From: Pseudohaliea rubra DSM 19751
GTDB lineage: Bacteria > Pseudomonadota > Gammaproteobacteria > Pseudomonadales > Halieaceae
Length of the DNA stretch: 62,661 bases
Direction: 5' to 3'
Assembly: GCF_000764025.1 (NCBI RefSeq)
Contig: NZ_KN234760.1
Span: 1 to 62,661, forward strand
Positions 47,591 through 56,862 of the stretch are shown one piece after another. The stretch's first letter is position 1, and each line of letters starts with the position of its first letter. Made by a program: the position numbers and the translations under genes. The notes below the pieces were generated by a model. It was not told the origin of the DNA, did no database searches, and saw only the letters and a program-made list of their open reading frames with translations.

Positions 47591-48613
47591 TCACAGGCTC
47601 CCGCTGGCGCGCATGACACTGCGCACGGCGCGGGCTTCACGGTGCAGGACACTGTACAAGCGCTGCTCACGGTCGGCAATCTCGACCCGGGCGGCGAGGA
47701 GGAACCAGTTCGAGGATTCACCGAGGAGCGTCCCCACGCGTTCCAGGGTGGCGCCGCCGAAGACCGGATCCTGGAGGAAGGCGCGCTTGTCTGCAAAGCC
47801 GGTGCTTCGGCGCTGCTCCAGGAGCGCCTCGACATCGGCCTCCGGCAGTGGCTCGAGACTGCCGTCCCGGTTTACAGCACGCAGCAGCGCCGGCGGCATG
47901 GTGTGGATATTGAGCCCCCCGGGGGCCTCCGGCCACACCGTCACCAGGGGCTCCAGGCGGGCGTAGAGCGCCGCCGTGACGCCGGCCACCGCGCGCAGCT
48001 CGCTCACGCTCACCATGGGCCGGTTGGCGGCGCGGTAGGCCGGGGTGCGCACAAGGTAGCTGTCATCTTCAGCGCCGTTAGCCCGCGGCATCTGATCTGC
48101 GTCCAGCCAGTCGCCGATGGCCTCGGTCACGGCAATGGCGGTCGTCTGGTCCACGGCCAGGTCCTCGAAGCTGACGAGCAGCCGGATGAAAAACGCCTGC
48201 GCCGGGGTCCAGCTCGGCAGCCCGCCGGCCCCGGCAGTTTCACCGCGCGCCGCGAGCAGGTTCAGGTTGAAGCGACCCTGCAGGTCCTGAAGATCACCCA
48301 TGAGCCAGCCGCCCTCGTCCAGGGCATAGGGTGCGGACTCCTGGGCCCAGAGCTCGCTGAGATCGTCCCGGGGTGCCTCGCGCTGCTGGTCGAGCTCGTA
48401 ATCCCGCGCCAGCGCCAGCGCGGCCAGCGCCTCGGCGCCGCGCAGGTACGCCCAGGACTGCTCGGCAAGGAGCTGGTTGCCGGCGCGGCGGTAAAAGAGG
48501 CTGAACTCGCGCTGCAGCGCCACCAGGAGCACTGCCGCGAGCGCAAAGACCAGTAGCGCCACCACCAGGGCAACGCCGTCCTGGCGCCCGCCCCTAAAGC
48601 TGCGGCAGCGCAT
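47591..48613 (-). CDS. gspK: type II secretion minor pseudopilin K
   Basis: 340 residues from ATG 48613, which has GGAGGG 4 bases upstream; a GTG six codons further up is the alternative. The prepilin signal is SFRGGRQDGVALVVALLVFALAAVLLVAL, lacking the conserved Glu5 as usual for GspK. The large body with IGDWLDADQMPRANGAEDDSYL is the GspK signature. With I and J it caps the pseudopilus. It overlaps the gspJ end by 20 bases. Confidence 0.93.
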   Translation of the reverse strand: MRCRSFRGGRQDGVALVVALLVFALAAVLLVALQREFSLFYRRAGNQLLAEQSWAYLRGAEALAALALARDYELDQQREAPRDDLSELWAQESAPYALDEGGWLMGDLQDLQGRFNLNLLAARGETAGAGGLPSWTPAQAFFIRLLVSFEDLAVDQTTAIAVTEAIGDWLDADQMPRANGAEDDSYLVRTPAYRAANRPMVSVSELRAVAGVTAALYARLEPLVTVWPEAPGGLNIHTMPPALLRAVNRDGSLEPLPEADVEALLEQRRSTGFADKRAFLQDPVFGGATLERVGTLLGESSNWFLLAARVEIADREQRLYSVLHREARAVRSVMRASGSL

Positions 48614-49256
48614 AGACCCTCCGCAGTTCACCGAGGGAGGCGATGGTCAGGCGCAGCTCGACGGCCGCCGGGGGCGGCGGCAGCGGCGTGTCGACGCCCA
48701 CCTCGCGGATCCAGCTGCGCTCCCAGTCCCGGCTGTCGATGTCGCTGCCGCGGCCGGCGGTGAGCGCGTCGAGGCGCTCGAGAAAGCGCAGCTCCAGGCG
48801 CTCCACACCGTCGAGGAGACGCACCCGCTGCGGCTCCCCGGCGCTCGCCCGGTCCAGCACCGGCCAGGACAGCCGCCAGAGCGCCTCGTCCTCGAGGTAA
48901 TAGCTCACGCGCTCCAGATGGCTGCGCGGCTGCCCGGCGCTGGGGTGCCAGCCGCTGCGGGTGAGGGTCAGCGCAAAAGGCGCGAGGGGGCCACCGCTCA
49001 AGGCCGGCTCAGGCTCACCGAACTCGTCGCGCACCGGGCGCGGCGCGAACTGGCGCAGGTCCCGGGAGAGAATCATCAAGGTGCGGTTCAGATCTTCCGT
49101 GCGCCGCGCCACAGCGCGGGTCCCCTCGACCCCGTCGATCACCGCCGCCAGGCCCGCGTAGGCGGCCGCAGCGACAAAGGCGGTGACCGCCAGGGCAAGC
49201 AGCACCTCCACGAGCGTAAAACCCCGGCGCCGGCGGGGGCTAGGGGGCCGGTTCAT
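48594..49256 (-). CDS. gspJ: type II secretion minor pseudopilin J
   Basis: 220 residues from ATG 49256 (GGAGG upstream). The prepilin cleavage region is RRRRG-FTLVEVLLALAVTAFVAAAAYAGL, with Glu5. GVEGTRAVARRTEDLNRTLMILSRDLRQFAPRPVRDEFGEPEPAL (cited by SRDLRQFAPRPVRDEFGE) is the GspJ signature. It is part of the pseudopilus tip. Confidence 0.94.
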   Translation of the reverse strand: MNRPPSPRRRRGFTLVEVLLALAVTAFVAAAAYAGLAAVIDGVEGTRAVARRTEDLNRTLMILSRDLRQFAPRPVRDEFGEPEPALSGGPLAPFALTLTRSGWHPSAGQPRSHLERVSYYLEDEALWRLSWPVLDRASAGEPQRVRLLDGVERLELRFLERLDALTAGRGSDIDSRDWERSWIREVGVDTPLPPPPAAVELRLTIASLGELRRVYALPQL

Positions 49257-49647
49257 CGCCGCCTCCCGGATCATCGAGGTAACCCACCAGCGTGACCAGG
49301 CTGTTAGCGTCGTCACCGGGACTGAGGCTCACGCGCACGGTGATGCGGTTGAAGCCGGGAACCTCCGTACTGCTGCTGTCGAGCCACCAGTACCAGTCGC
49401 GACCGGCGAGGCGCTCTTCACCGCTTTCGCTGCCGCGCAGCAGCTGGCCGCGGGCCCCGGCGAGGAGGCGTACTTCCGTGAGCTTGTTGCTTGCCACCAG
49501 CCGGGCGAGGGACTTGTCGCGCAGGTAGGCGGTGCCGTCCACCTGCTGATCCAGGGCGAACAGCAGCGCAGGCAGGGAAAGGGCAACCACGGCAAGGGCG
49601 ACCAGCACCTCCACGAGGGTGAAGCCGCGGGCGCGCTGCTCAGGCAT
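49240..49647 (-). CDS. gspI: type II secretion minor pseudopilin I
   Basis: 135 residues from ATG 49647. The prepilin site is RARG-FTLVEVLVALAVVALSLPALLFAL. DKSLARLVASNKLTEVRL and RDWYWWLDSSSTEVPGFNRITVRV are GspI-like. It overlaps gspH upstream by 8 bases and gspJ downstream by 17. It nucleates the pseudopilus with J and K. Confidence 0.93.
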   Translation of the reverse strand: MPEQRARGFTLVEVLVALAVVALSLPALLFALDQQVDGTAYLRDKSLARLVASNKLTEVRLLAGARGQLLRGSESGEERLAGRDWYWWLDSSSTEVPGFNRITVRVSLSPGDDANSLVTLVGYLDDPGGGDEPAP

Positions 49648-50251
49648 CGCCGGCCCCCAGCGGGTCGTCGGTGATCTCGCTGCGGCCGAGGAGATCCCAG
49701 CGCAGTTCCCAGAGAAAGTCACCGGTGGCCGCCTGGCGGAACACCAGGGTTCCCGGGGTCGCCTCGCCGCTGGCGTAGAAGATCACCTGGGGCACACCGC
49801 CGGTCGCGGCCTCCTGCCGATGACCGCCGCGGTCGAGCGCCACCGGAACGCCCTCGATCGCCAGTTCGATGTCCAGCGACGCGGGAAATACCAGCGGCTC
49901 GAACAGTTCGGCGTCGCCGCGCGGGCGCTCCCAAAGCGGCCCGTCGGCAGCGTCTTCGTCCCCCGGCATCGCCTCGCGCTCGCCGGGAAGGCGCCGCTCG
50001 CGGAACCGCAGCACCGTGACCCGCTCGCCCCCACGCAGCTCCTCGCCGACGAGCAGACCGAAGTCGCGGCCGCTGAAGGCCGCCTCGTCGCGCGCGTAAG
50101 CGGCAATGTCAGCGAGGAAGCGCACCTCTTCGGCCAGGCGGCGCTCCTCGGCACCGCTGCCCGTGTTGAGGCTGGCCAGGGAAACGATCACCACCACCAC
50201 CAGCAGCACCACGAGCATTTCCAGCAGGCTGAAGCCACGCTGGCGGCACAC
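49640..50251 (-). CDS. gspH: type II secretion minor pseudopilin H
   Basis: 203 residues from GTG 50251, two bases after the gspG stop. The leader is very short (MCRQRG) before FSLLEMLVVLLVVVVIVSLASL. The body ARDEAAFSGRDFGLLVGEELRGGERVTVLRFRERR carries the GspH-type strands. A somewhat acidic C-terminal part ends RSEITDDPLGAGDA. It is a minor pseudopilin of the T2SS. Confidence 0.92.
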   Translation of the reverse strand: MCRQRGFSLLEMLVVLLVVVVIVSLASLNTGSGAEERRLAEEVRFLADIAAYARDEAAFSGRDFGLLVGEELRGGERVTVLRFRERRLPGEREAMPGDEDAADGPLWERPRGDAELFEPLVFPASLDIELAIEGVPVALDRGGHRQEAATGGVPQVIFYASGEATPGTLVFRQAATGDFLWELRWDLLGRSEITDDPLGAGDA

Positions 50252-50253
50252 GG

Positions 50254-50727
50254 CTAGTCCTCGTCGCGCCAGTTACCGATGTCGGCATTCTGGCCTTCGC
50301 CGCCGGAGAGACCGTCGGCGCCGAGGGTGTAGATGTCCACCTCGCCGCGCTCGCCGGGACTCAGGTACAGGTAGGGCCGGCCCCAGGGATCCGTGGGCAC
50401 CTCGGCGAGGTAGCCGCCCTCCTTGAAGTTGCGCGGCTCCGGATCGAGGGTACTCGGCGCCACCAGCGCCTCCAGTCCCTGCTCTGTCGTCGGGTAGACG
50501 TAGTTGTCGAGACGGTAGATCTTCAGCGCCGTTTCGATGGCCTTGAAGTCAGCCTGCGCTTTCTGCACCCGCGCCTCATCGGCCCGGTTGAGCACCGTGG
50601 GCGCCACCACGCTGATGAGCAGGCCCATGATCACCAGTACCACCAGGATCTCTACCAGGGAGAAACCGGCAGCGCGGGGGCGCCGGGGGCGCCGCAGGGT
50701 TCGTGGAGCCAGGGTCTGTCGCGTCAT
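50254..50727 (-). CDS. gspG: type II secretion major pseudopilin G
   Basis: 157 residues. The prepilin cleavage site follows RRPRAAG, with the mature end FSLVEILVVLVIMGLLISVVAPTVL. The calcium-binding and C-terminal features ALKIYRLDNYVYPTTEQGLEALV, WGRPYLYLSPGERGEVDIYTLGADG are typical. It forms the pseudopilus shaft. The leader is longer and more basic than usual (about 21 residues). Confidence 0.97.
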   Translation of the reverse strand: MTRQTLAPRTLRRPRRPRAAGFSLVEILVVLVIMGLLISVVAPTVLNRADEARVQKAQADFKAIETALKIYRLDNYVYPTTEQGLEALVAPSTLDPEPRNFKEGGYLAEVPTDPWGRPYLYLSPGERGEVDIYTLGADGLSGGEGQNADIGNWRDED

Positions 50728-50731
50728 GTCG

Positions 50732-51964
50732 TTACCTTACCATTGTGTTCAGATCAAAGATCGGCAGCAGGATCGCCAGCACAATCACCAGTACCAGGCC
50801 CCCCATGACCACCACCATCAGGGGCTCGAACAGTCCCATGGCGGTCCCCAGGGTCATTTCCAGCTCCCGCTCCTGGTTGCCGGCGCTGCGCTCGAGCATG
50901 GTCTCGAGCTCGCCGCTGGCCTCACCGCTGGCCACCATATGCACCATCATCGGCGGGAACAGGCCGCTCTGCCCGAGGGCCTTGCTCAGGCTCGCCCCCT
51001 CCTGCACCCGTTCGGCCACGCGCAGGCTCTCCTCGCGCAGCATCAGGTTGGAGAGTACCTGCCCGGCGATGCGCAGCGCCTCGAGGAGGGGCACCCCGCT
51101 GGCCATGAGGATACTCAAGGTCGAGGCAAAACGCGCCGTATCCACCGCCACCAGCAGCCGCGAGAGCCCCGGCACACGGAGCAGCCAGCGATGCCAGGCC
51201 TTGCGCCGGGCCGGCGCGCGCAGCAGGCGCCGCAGGCCGACGGCCAGCGCCACCAGCATCAGCAGCAGCGCTGCGCCCCAGGCCTCGAGAAACCCGCTGG
51301 TGGCGATGAGTCCCCGGGTCAGCAGCGGCAGCTCGCGGTTGCTGTGGGCAAAGATACCGATCAGCTCCGGCACCACGAACACCAGCAGCGCCGTCACCAC
51401 GGCCACCGCCACGGCGAGAAGAATCACCGGGTAGATCATCGCCATCTTCAGTTTCTGCGCCGTGTACTGGCGCTGCTCAGCGTAGTCGGCCAGCTGCGCC
51501 AGCACCGGGCCCAGGAAGCCCGCGTGCTCGCCAGCGTTGACCATGGCCCGGTACATCTCGCTGAACACCTGCGGGAACTCGCCGAGCGCATAGGCCAGGG
51601 TGTGGCCCTCGGCCACCCGCGAGCGCACCTGCAGCAATAGCGCCTTTGTGCCCGGCTTGCGGCTCTGCTCCGCCGCCGCCTGCAGACACTCGGCGAGGGG
51701 CAGGTTGGACAACACCAGCGTGGCCAGCTGGCGGGTCAGCAGCGACAGGTCCCCGGGGCTGACCCGCGGCCGGCCCAGGCCCAGCCCGGAGCCCAGGCGC
51801 GAGCGAGCTCCCTGGACTGGTGCGCGGTTGGCTGCGCTCACCTCCACCGGGCGCAGACTTTGCGTGCGCAGCTGCTGGCGGATGGCGCGCTCCGAATCGC
51901 CCTCGAGCACGCCCCGCACCAACTTGCCGGCAGGGTTCAGGGCGCGGTAGCGAAAGGCGGGCAC
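50732..51964 (-). CDS. gspF: type II secretion inner-membrane protein F
   Basis: 410 residues. The N-terminus PAFRYRALNPAGKLVRGVLEGDSE and two repeats of the T2SSF domain with three spans (VILLAVAVAVVTALLVFVVPEL, LLLMLVALAVGLRRLL, LMVVVMGGLVLVIVLAILLPIF) are normal. It is the core platform protein. It lies between gspE (7 bases) and gspG (4 bases). Confidence 0.96.
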   Translation of the reverse strand: MPAFRYRALNPAGKLVRGVLEGDSERAIRQQLRTQSLRPVEVSAANRAPVQGARSRLGSGLGLGRPRVSPGDLSLLTRQLATLVLSNLPLAECLQAAAEQSRKPGTKALLLQVRSRVAEGHTLAYALGEFPQVFSEMYRAMVNAGEHAGFLGPVLAQLADYAEQRQYTAQKLKMAMIYPVILLAVAVAVVTALLVFVVPELIGIFAHSNRELPLLTRGLIATSGFLEAWGAALLLMLVALAVGLRRLLRAPARRKAWHRWLLRVPGLSRLLVAVDTARFASTLSILMASGVPLLEALRIAGQVLSNLMLREESLRVAERVQEGASLSKALGQSGLFPPMMVHMVASGEASGELETMLERSAGNQERELEMTLGTAMGLFEPLMVVVMGGLVLVIVLAILLPIFDLNTMVR

Positions 51965-51971
51965 GGGCGCC

Positions 51972-53498
51972 TCAGACCAGCGCGGTAACGCGCATGACTT
52001 CCTCGAGGCTGGTCTGCCCCGAGAGCACCCGCTGGCGTCCGTCGTCCTCGATACTGGGGTACTCGCGGCGCGCCTCGCCGAGCATCTCCTGCTCGCTGGC
52101 GCCCTCGTGGATCATCGCCCGCAGCCGGTCGCGCACCTCGATGAGTTCGTAGATGCCCATGCGTCCGCGGTAACCGCTCTGGTTGCAGTGCTCACAGCCC
52201 ACTGGACGGAAGACACTGCGGCCGCGGCTGGCCTCGCCGCCGAGGAGCGCCGCCTCGCTGTCGCTGAGCAGGTGCGGCGTCTTGCAGTGCTCGCAGAGCA
52301 CGCGCACCAGGCGCTGAGCCATGACCCCGAGAAGACTGGAAGAGAGCAGGAAGGGTTCGATGCCCATATCCTGGAGCCGGGTCACCGCACCGATGGCGGT
52401 GTTTGTGTGCAGCGTGGACAGCACTAGGTGCCCCGTGAGCGAGGCCTGCACAGCGATTTCCGCCGTCTCCAGATCTCGAATTTCGCCGACCATGACCACG
52501 TCCGGGTCCTGGCGGAGGATCGCGCGCAGACCGCGGGCAAAGGTCATCTCGACCTTCGGATTGACCTGGGTCTGACCGACGCCGGGGAGCATGTACTCGA
52601 TCGGGTCCTCGATAGTCAGGATGTTGCGCTCGGTGTCGTTGATGGCGTCGAGGCCCGCGTAGAGCGTGGTGGTCTTGCCGGAACCCGTGGGGCCGGTCAC
52701 GAGAATAATGCCGTGGGGGCTCTGCAGGGCCCGCCGGAAGCCGCTGTGCACGCGCTCCGGCATGGCCAGCTGGGCAAGCTCCAGCTGCCCGGCCTGCTTG
52801 TCGAGAAGGCGCAGCACCACGCGCTCGCCATAGGCCGAGGGGATCGTGGACATGCGGATGTCTACCGCGTGGCCGGCGATGCGGATGGAAATCCGCCCGT
52901 CCTGGGGCACCCGCTTCTCGGCGATGTCGAGGCGCGCCATCACCTTCAGCCGCGACACGAGCAGCGGCCCGAGCATGCGCTTCGGCGAGAGCACCTCGCT
53001 GAGCACCCCGTCGATGCGGAAACGCACGGAGAGACGGTGCTCGAAGGTCTCGATATGGATATCGGAGGCCTGCTCGCGCACCGCCTGGGACAGGATCGCG
53101 TTGATCAGGCGGATGATCGGCGCGTCGTCCTCGGCCTCCATGAGGTCGCCGGCGTCCGGGATTTCCTCCGCAAGGCGGCCCAGGTCCACGTCGGCGCTGA
53201 TGTCTTCGGCCATCTGCACGGCTTCGCTGTTATCGCGCTGGTAGGCCTGGCTCAGGCGCTGCTGGAAGGCAGCCTCCTCAAGCGGCCGCAGGCGGAAGGG
53301 CCCGCCGATCACCCGGCGCAACTCCACCAGCACGTCATAGGCAGGCGGGCCCAGATGGTAGATCACCGGCTCGTCGCCGTCTTCGAGGAGCACCCCGTAG
53401 TGCTGGGCGAAGGCAAAGGGCAGCCGTCGCGGTGCCGCGGGAGCGTCCGGGGCCGCGGTGGCCGGGCGCGGAGCGAAGGCGGCCTCAGCGCTGTCCAT
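51972..53498 (-). CDS. gspE: type II secretion ATPase E
   Basis: 508 residues from ATG 53498. The Walker A motif is [14 protein letters not shown], the Asp and His boxes follow, and the CxxC pairs ([10 protein letters not shown] and [12 protein letters not shown]) form the zinc site of secretion ATPases. An N1E-type domain (residues about 30-130) binds GspL. It drives pseudopilus assembly. The start lies 14 bases inside the end of gspD. Confidence 0.96.
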   Translation of the reverse strand: MDSAEAAFAPRPATAAPDAPAAPRRLPFAFAQHYGVLLEDGDEPVIYHLGPPAYDVLVELRRVIGGPFRLRPLEEAAFQQRLSQAYQRDNSEAVQMAEDISADVDLGRLAEEIPDAGDLMEAEDDAPIIRLINAILSQAVREQASDIHIETFEHRLSVRFRIDGVLSEVLSPKRMLGPLLVSRLKVMARLDIAEKRVPQDGRISIRIAGHAVDIRMSTIPSAYGERVVLRLLDKQAGQLELAQLAMPERVHSGFRRALQSPHGIILVTGPTGSGKTTTLYAGLDAINDTERNILTIEDPIEYMLPGVGQTQVNPKVEMTFARGLRAILRQDPDVVMVGEIRDLETAEIAVQASLTGHLVLSTLHTNTAIGAVTRLQDMGIEPFLLSSSLLGVMAQRLVRVLCEHCKTPHLLSDSEAALLGGEASRGRSVFRPVGCEHCNQSGYRGRMGIYELIEVRDRLRAMIHEGASEQEMLGEARREYPSIEDDGRQRVLSGQTSLEEVMRVTALV

Positions 53499-55512
53499 CG
53501 TCCTCTCCTGCCGACTCCTCGCGGAGCTCCTCGAGCTGCTGGATCTGGGCCTCCCATTCCGGCAGCACCGGGAAGTCGGCGTCGTCAATGAACATGAGCC
53601 CCTGCTCCCGGCGCTTGAGCTGCTGGTTGCGGATCTCCTTGTACTTGAGCGCCGTGGCTCCCTCCAGCGCCGCACTGTCGCGGATGATCGTCGGGCGGAT
53701 GAAGATCAGCAGGTTGGTCTTGGTCACGTTCACGGAGTCGTTGCGGAACAGGCGCCCCAGGAGCGGGATGTCGCCGAGGATCGGTACCTTCTGCTGGGAA
53801 TCCTGCACGTCGTCCTTGATCAGGCCGCCGAGGACGACGATGCGCTGATCCTCGGCGAGGACCTTGGTCTGGACCTTGCGCTCGTTGGTGATCAGGTCTG
53901 AGGCCATGGCCTGGGCGCCCGTGAGGCCCGTGAGGCTGGAGACTTCCTGCTCGATATCCAGCACCACCGCATCGCCCTCGTTAATATGGGGCTTGACCGC
54001 CAGGGTGATCCCGACATTCTGCCGCTCGATGGTCTGGAAGGGATTCTGGGCGCCGTTCGCCGTGCCGGTGTTGGTGAAGGAGCCGGTGACGAAAGGCACA
54101 TTCTGGCCCACGGTGATGTAGGCCTCCTGGTTGTCGAGGGTCAGCAGCGACGGCGTGGAAAGAATGTTGGCGTTGGTGCGTTCGCGCAGGGCGTTGAGGA
54201 TCACCGTCATGCTGAGGTTGTCATCGACCACACCCCAGCCGAGGGTCATGCCCGGAGACTGGGCCAGGGCGCCGGCCAGGGCGCCGACATTGAAATCGCC
54301 GGTGGTGTTAAGCGGCTGGGCCTCGGTACCGTCCGGGTTGAGAATGGCACCGGCGATATTCCTCGCCCGGGCATCGCCGGCGTTGACGTTGCTGCCGAAG
54401 ACACCGTCATCGTTGGCGAACAGCCACTGCAGACCGAGGTCCGCGCCGTCGGTGATTTCCATCTCGACAATAATCGCCTCCACCAGCACCTGGGCGCGGC
54501 GGATATCGAGGCGGTGGATCACCGACTCCAGCGCCGCCATCTGATTCGGGTCCGCAGTGATAATAAGGCTGTTGGTGCCCTCATCGGCCTCGATGGTCGC
54601 CTCGCTGTTGCGCCCGCCCTTGCCATCGGGACTGTCGAGGCGGCTGATGTTCTGCATCACGCGGGTGAGCACCTCCGATACGTCCTTTGCCTGGGCGTAC
54701 TCGAGGTAGACGACCTTGACGTTGCCGGTCTGCTGCAGCGGCGTGTCGAGGTAATCGATGAGGCGACGGATGCGCGCGCGCTGTATCTCATCGCCGTTGA
54801 CCAGCACGCTGTTGGTGCGCTGGTCCGGCACCAGCAGCACCTCCGGCTCCGCTTCCCCGGCCTGCTTCTGCGCCGGGTCGTTGAGCTTCTTCAATATATC
54901 GACCACCTCGCCGGCGACGGCGTAGGTGAGGGCGATGACCTCCGTCTCCGCCGTGGCGGAACGATCCATGCGCTGGATGATATCGACCATGCGGCGGATG
55001 TTGGCCGCGGTATCCGAGATGATGATGGCGTTGCTCGGGGCGTAGGCCGCCATGTGCGCCTGCTGCGGCACCAGGGGCCGGAGCACCGGGATCAGCTTGG
55101 CCGCCGAGATGTTGTCGAGGCGGATAACCTGGGTCACGTACTCGTCGGACACGCGACCGCTGGCGTCCTCCACCGGCAGTGAGGCCGAGCGCGCGTCCTT
55201 GGACTGGATCACGCGGACCACCTCCCCGGAGCGCACCGCCGTGTAGCCGTGCACGTCGAGAATCGACAGAAACAGATCGTAGAGCTCGCTGCGGTTCACC
55301 GGGCGCGACGACACGACCTTCACCTTGCCCTTCACCGCCGGGTCCACGACGATCGTGGTGCCGGTGACCTCGGCGACGAACTGGATCAGCTCCTGGATAT
55401 CCGTGTCTTTGAGGTTGACGGTAAAGTCCTGGGCGGAGGTCGCGGGAACACGCGCGAAGGCCAGGGCGAAGGCGAGGAGCAGGACAAGCAGGCGGGGCAG
55501 ATGTTGCATCAA
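53485..55512 (-). CDS. gspD: type II secretion secretin D
   Basis: 675 residues. A signal peptide ([20 protein letters not shown]) leads to the N0 domain ([22 protein letters not shown]), three N-domains, and the secretin core with [10 protein letters not shown] and [16 protein letters not shown]. The C-terminal tail is charged and may bind the pilotin. It is the outer-membrane pore of the system. gspC is immediately upstream with a 4-base overlap. Confidence 0.97.
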   Translation of the reverse strand: MMQHLPRLLVLLLAFALAFARVPATSAQDFTVNLKDTDIQELIQFVAEVTGTTIVVDPAVKGKVKVVSSRPVNRSELYDLFLSILDVHGYTAVRSGEVVRVIQSKDARSASLPVEDASGRVSDEYVTQVIRLDNISAAKLIPVLRPLVPQQAHMAAYAPSNAIIISDTAANIRRMVDIIQRMDRSATAETEVIALTYAVAGEVVDILKKLNDPAQKQAGEAEPEVLLVPDQRTNSVLVNGDEIQRARIRRLIDYLDTPLQQTGNVKVVYLEYAQAKDVSEVLTRVMQNISRLDSPDGKGGRNSEATIEADEGTNSLIITADPNQMAALESVIHRLDIRRAQVLVEAIIVEMEITDGADLGLQWLFANDDGVFGSNVNAGDARARNIAGAILNPDGTEAQPLNTTGDFNVGALAGALAQSPGMTLGWGVVDDNLSMTVILNALRERTNANILSTPSLLTLDNQEAYITVGQNVPFVTGSFTNTGTANGAQNPFQTIERQNVGITLAVKPHINEGDAVVLDIEQEVSSLTGLTGAQAMASDLITNERKVQTKVLAEDQRIVVLGGLIKDDVQDSQQKVPILGDIPLLGRLFRNDSVNVTKTNLLIFIRPTIIRDSAALEGATALKYKEIRNQQLKRREQGLMFIDDADFPVLPEWEAQIQQLEELREESAGEDDGQR

Positions 55513-56564
55513 TCGGTGTCTCCGGCGGCGGCCAGCCGCACGCTGAGCGACAGCGCCTCGCCGTCGCGCGTCAGGTCGAATACCGCCTCCCGGGCCTCGC
55601 GCATGGCCTGATAGAGGCGGACCGTGTTCGCCGGGTCCGTCAGCGCGAGGCCATTCACCCCGGTGACGATGTCCCCGGGCTCGAAGCCGAGGGCGGCGAA
55701 GTCCTCGCTGGCGCGGCCGGGGCTGACCCGGTAGCCGACGAGCTGGTCATCCTGGCGCACCGCGGTTATGCGCACCACGTCGGCCAGGGATTGCGGATCA
55801 TTGTACAGGCGCTCGCGGTACTGCGTCGCAAGACCGCTGGCGCGGGGGGCAACACTCAACGTTTCCCGTTCCGGCGCCTCGCCGGCGGGCGCCGGGGCCC
55901 TCGCCGGAGTCGTCGACGGCGCGGCCCCCGCCAGCTGCGCGCCGAGTTCACTGGCCTCGAACAGCGTCAGGAGTTCATAGGTGCCGCCGTTGTCCAGCAC
56001 GACCCGCTGCGGCAGCACCTTGGCGAGCACCACGCGCCCGCCCACGGGCAGCTCATCGCCGACGGCATAGACCTGCTGCGCACCGCGGTGCTCGATCATG
56101 GCAAAGCCAAGGCCGTCCTCGTCCGTAGCGACGATGCCGGTCAGGGTGAGAGCGAGGCGCGTTTCCCGGGCACCGTCCTCGATGCCGGCCTTCGGTTTTG
56201 CGGTTGTCGCCTGCTGCTGCGCAAGCTCGGCAAGGGCCTCTTCCGTGAGCGCGCCCGCTTCACCGAACAGGTGCCAGCTGACGGCGGCCTCGATGTCGAC
56301 GGCGGGCCCGGCGGCCGGCGCCGCGGCACGGCTGGCCGGATTGACGAGGGCGCTCGCCGGGGGCATGGGGGCTGTGGGGGTCGGCAGGAAAGACCAGCCC
56401 AGGCGGGCCAGGGAGAAGCAGACCCAGGCGGCGAGGAGCACCAGCAGCGCCTGCTGCAGACGCCGCAGGCGCTCCGGCCGGGCCCAGTAGAGCACGACAG
56501 CCTGTCCCCGCTGACCGACACCGGCCAGGCCGGCCGTCAGGGTTTCCCGCCACGTTTGCGGCAC
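55509..56564 (-). CDS. gspC: type II secretion protein C
   Basis: 351 residues from GTG 56564, which has GGAGG 6 bases upstream. One span at about residues 35-55 (QQALLVLLAAWVCFSLARLGW) is followed by the HR domain (WHLFGEAG; LALTLTGIVATDEDGLGFAMIEHRGAQQVYAVGDEL), an Ala/Pro linker, and a C-terminal PDZ-like domain (EPGDIVTGVNGLALTD). It couples the platform to the secretin. It is the first gene of gspC to gspN, all in one direction; gspO is not in the window. Confidence 0.93.
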   Translation of the reverse strand: MPQTWRETLTAGLAGVGQRGQAVVLYWARPERLRRLQQALLVLLAAWVCFSLARLGWSFLPTPTAPMPPASALVNPASRAAAPAAGPAVDIEAAVSWHLFGEAGALTEEALAELAQQQATTAKPKAGIEDGARETRLALTLTGIVATDEDGLGFAMIEHRGAQQVYAVGDELPVGGRVVLAKVLPQRVVLDNGGTYELLTLFEASELGAQLAGAAPSTTPARAPAPAGEAPERETLSVAPRASGLATQYRERLYNDPQSLADVVRITAVRQDDQLVGYRVSPGRASEDFAALGFEPGDIVTGVNGLALTDPANTVRLYQAMREAREAVFDLTRDGEALSLSVRLAAAGDTD

Positions 56565-56724
56565 GCACGTCCTCCGGACCTTCACCTGCGTTGCAGCCGC
56601 CGCGAGCACGGCGGTGCACCCCGCAGGGAGCACCCACGGGGGTGCCCATTGAATGGCAAAATTGTGACACTAATGTGAAAAGCCCGGCAACCGTGCCAGA
56701 CCCCTGCCCTGCCGGCAGTACGCA

Positions 56725-56826
56725 AGGCGCCAGGGGTGAGTGCGGATACATCTCTCACAAGGCGTGTATCGGGGAGCGACCCGGCCGGGTCAGGCTGAGA
56801 GAAGTATCCCGCACTCACCCCGGAAC
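56725..56826 (-). repeat. long hairpin repeat, copy 4 with a loop insertion
   Basis: The arms 56733-56757 and 56796-56821 pair except for one deleted base and one mismatch. The loop (56758-56795) contains the conserved core, read on the minus strand as GTCGCTCCCCGATACACGCC, plus 15 extra bases (CCGGCCGGGTCAGGC on the plus strand). The minus-strand 5' end is GTTCCGGGG, identical to copy 2. It lies between the sat stop and the gspC start. Confidence 0.85.
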
Positions 56827-56862
56827 TCTACGAGCAACCCGGCTTCCGCCTGGCGCCCGGGC

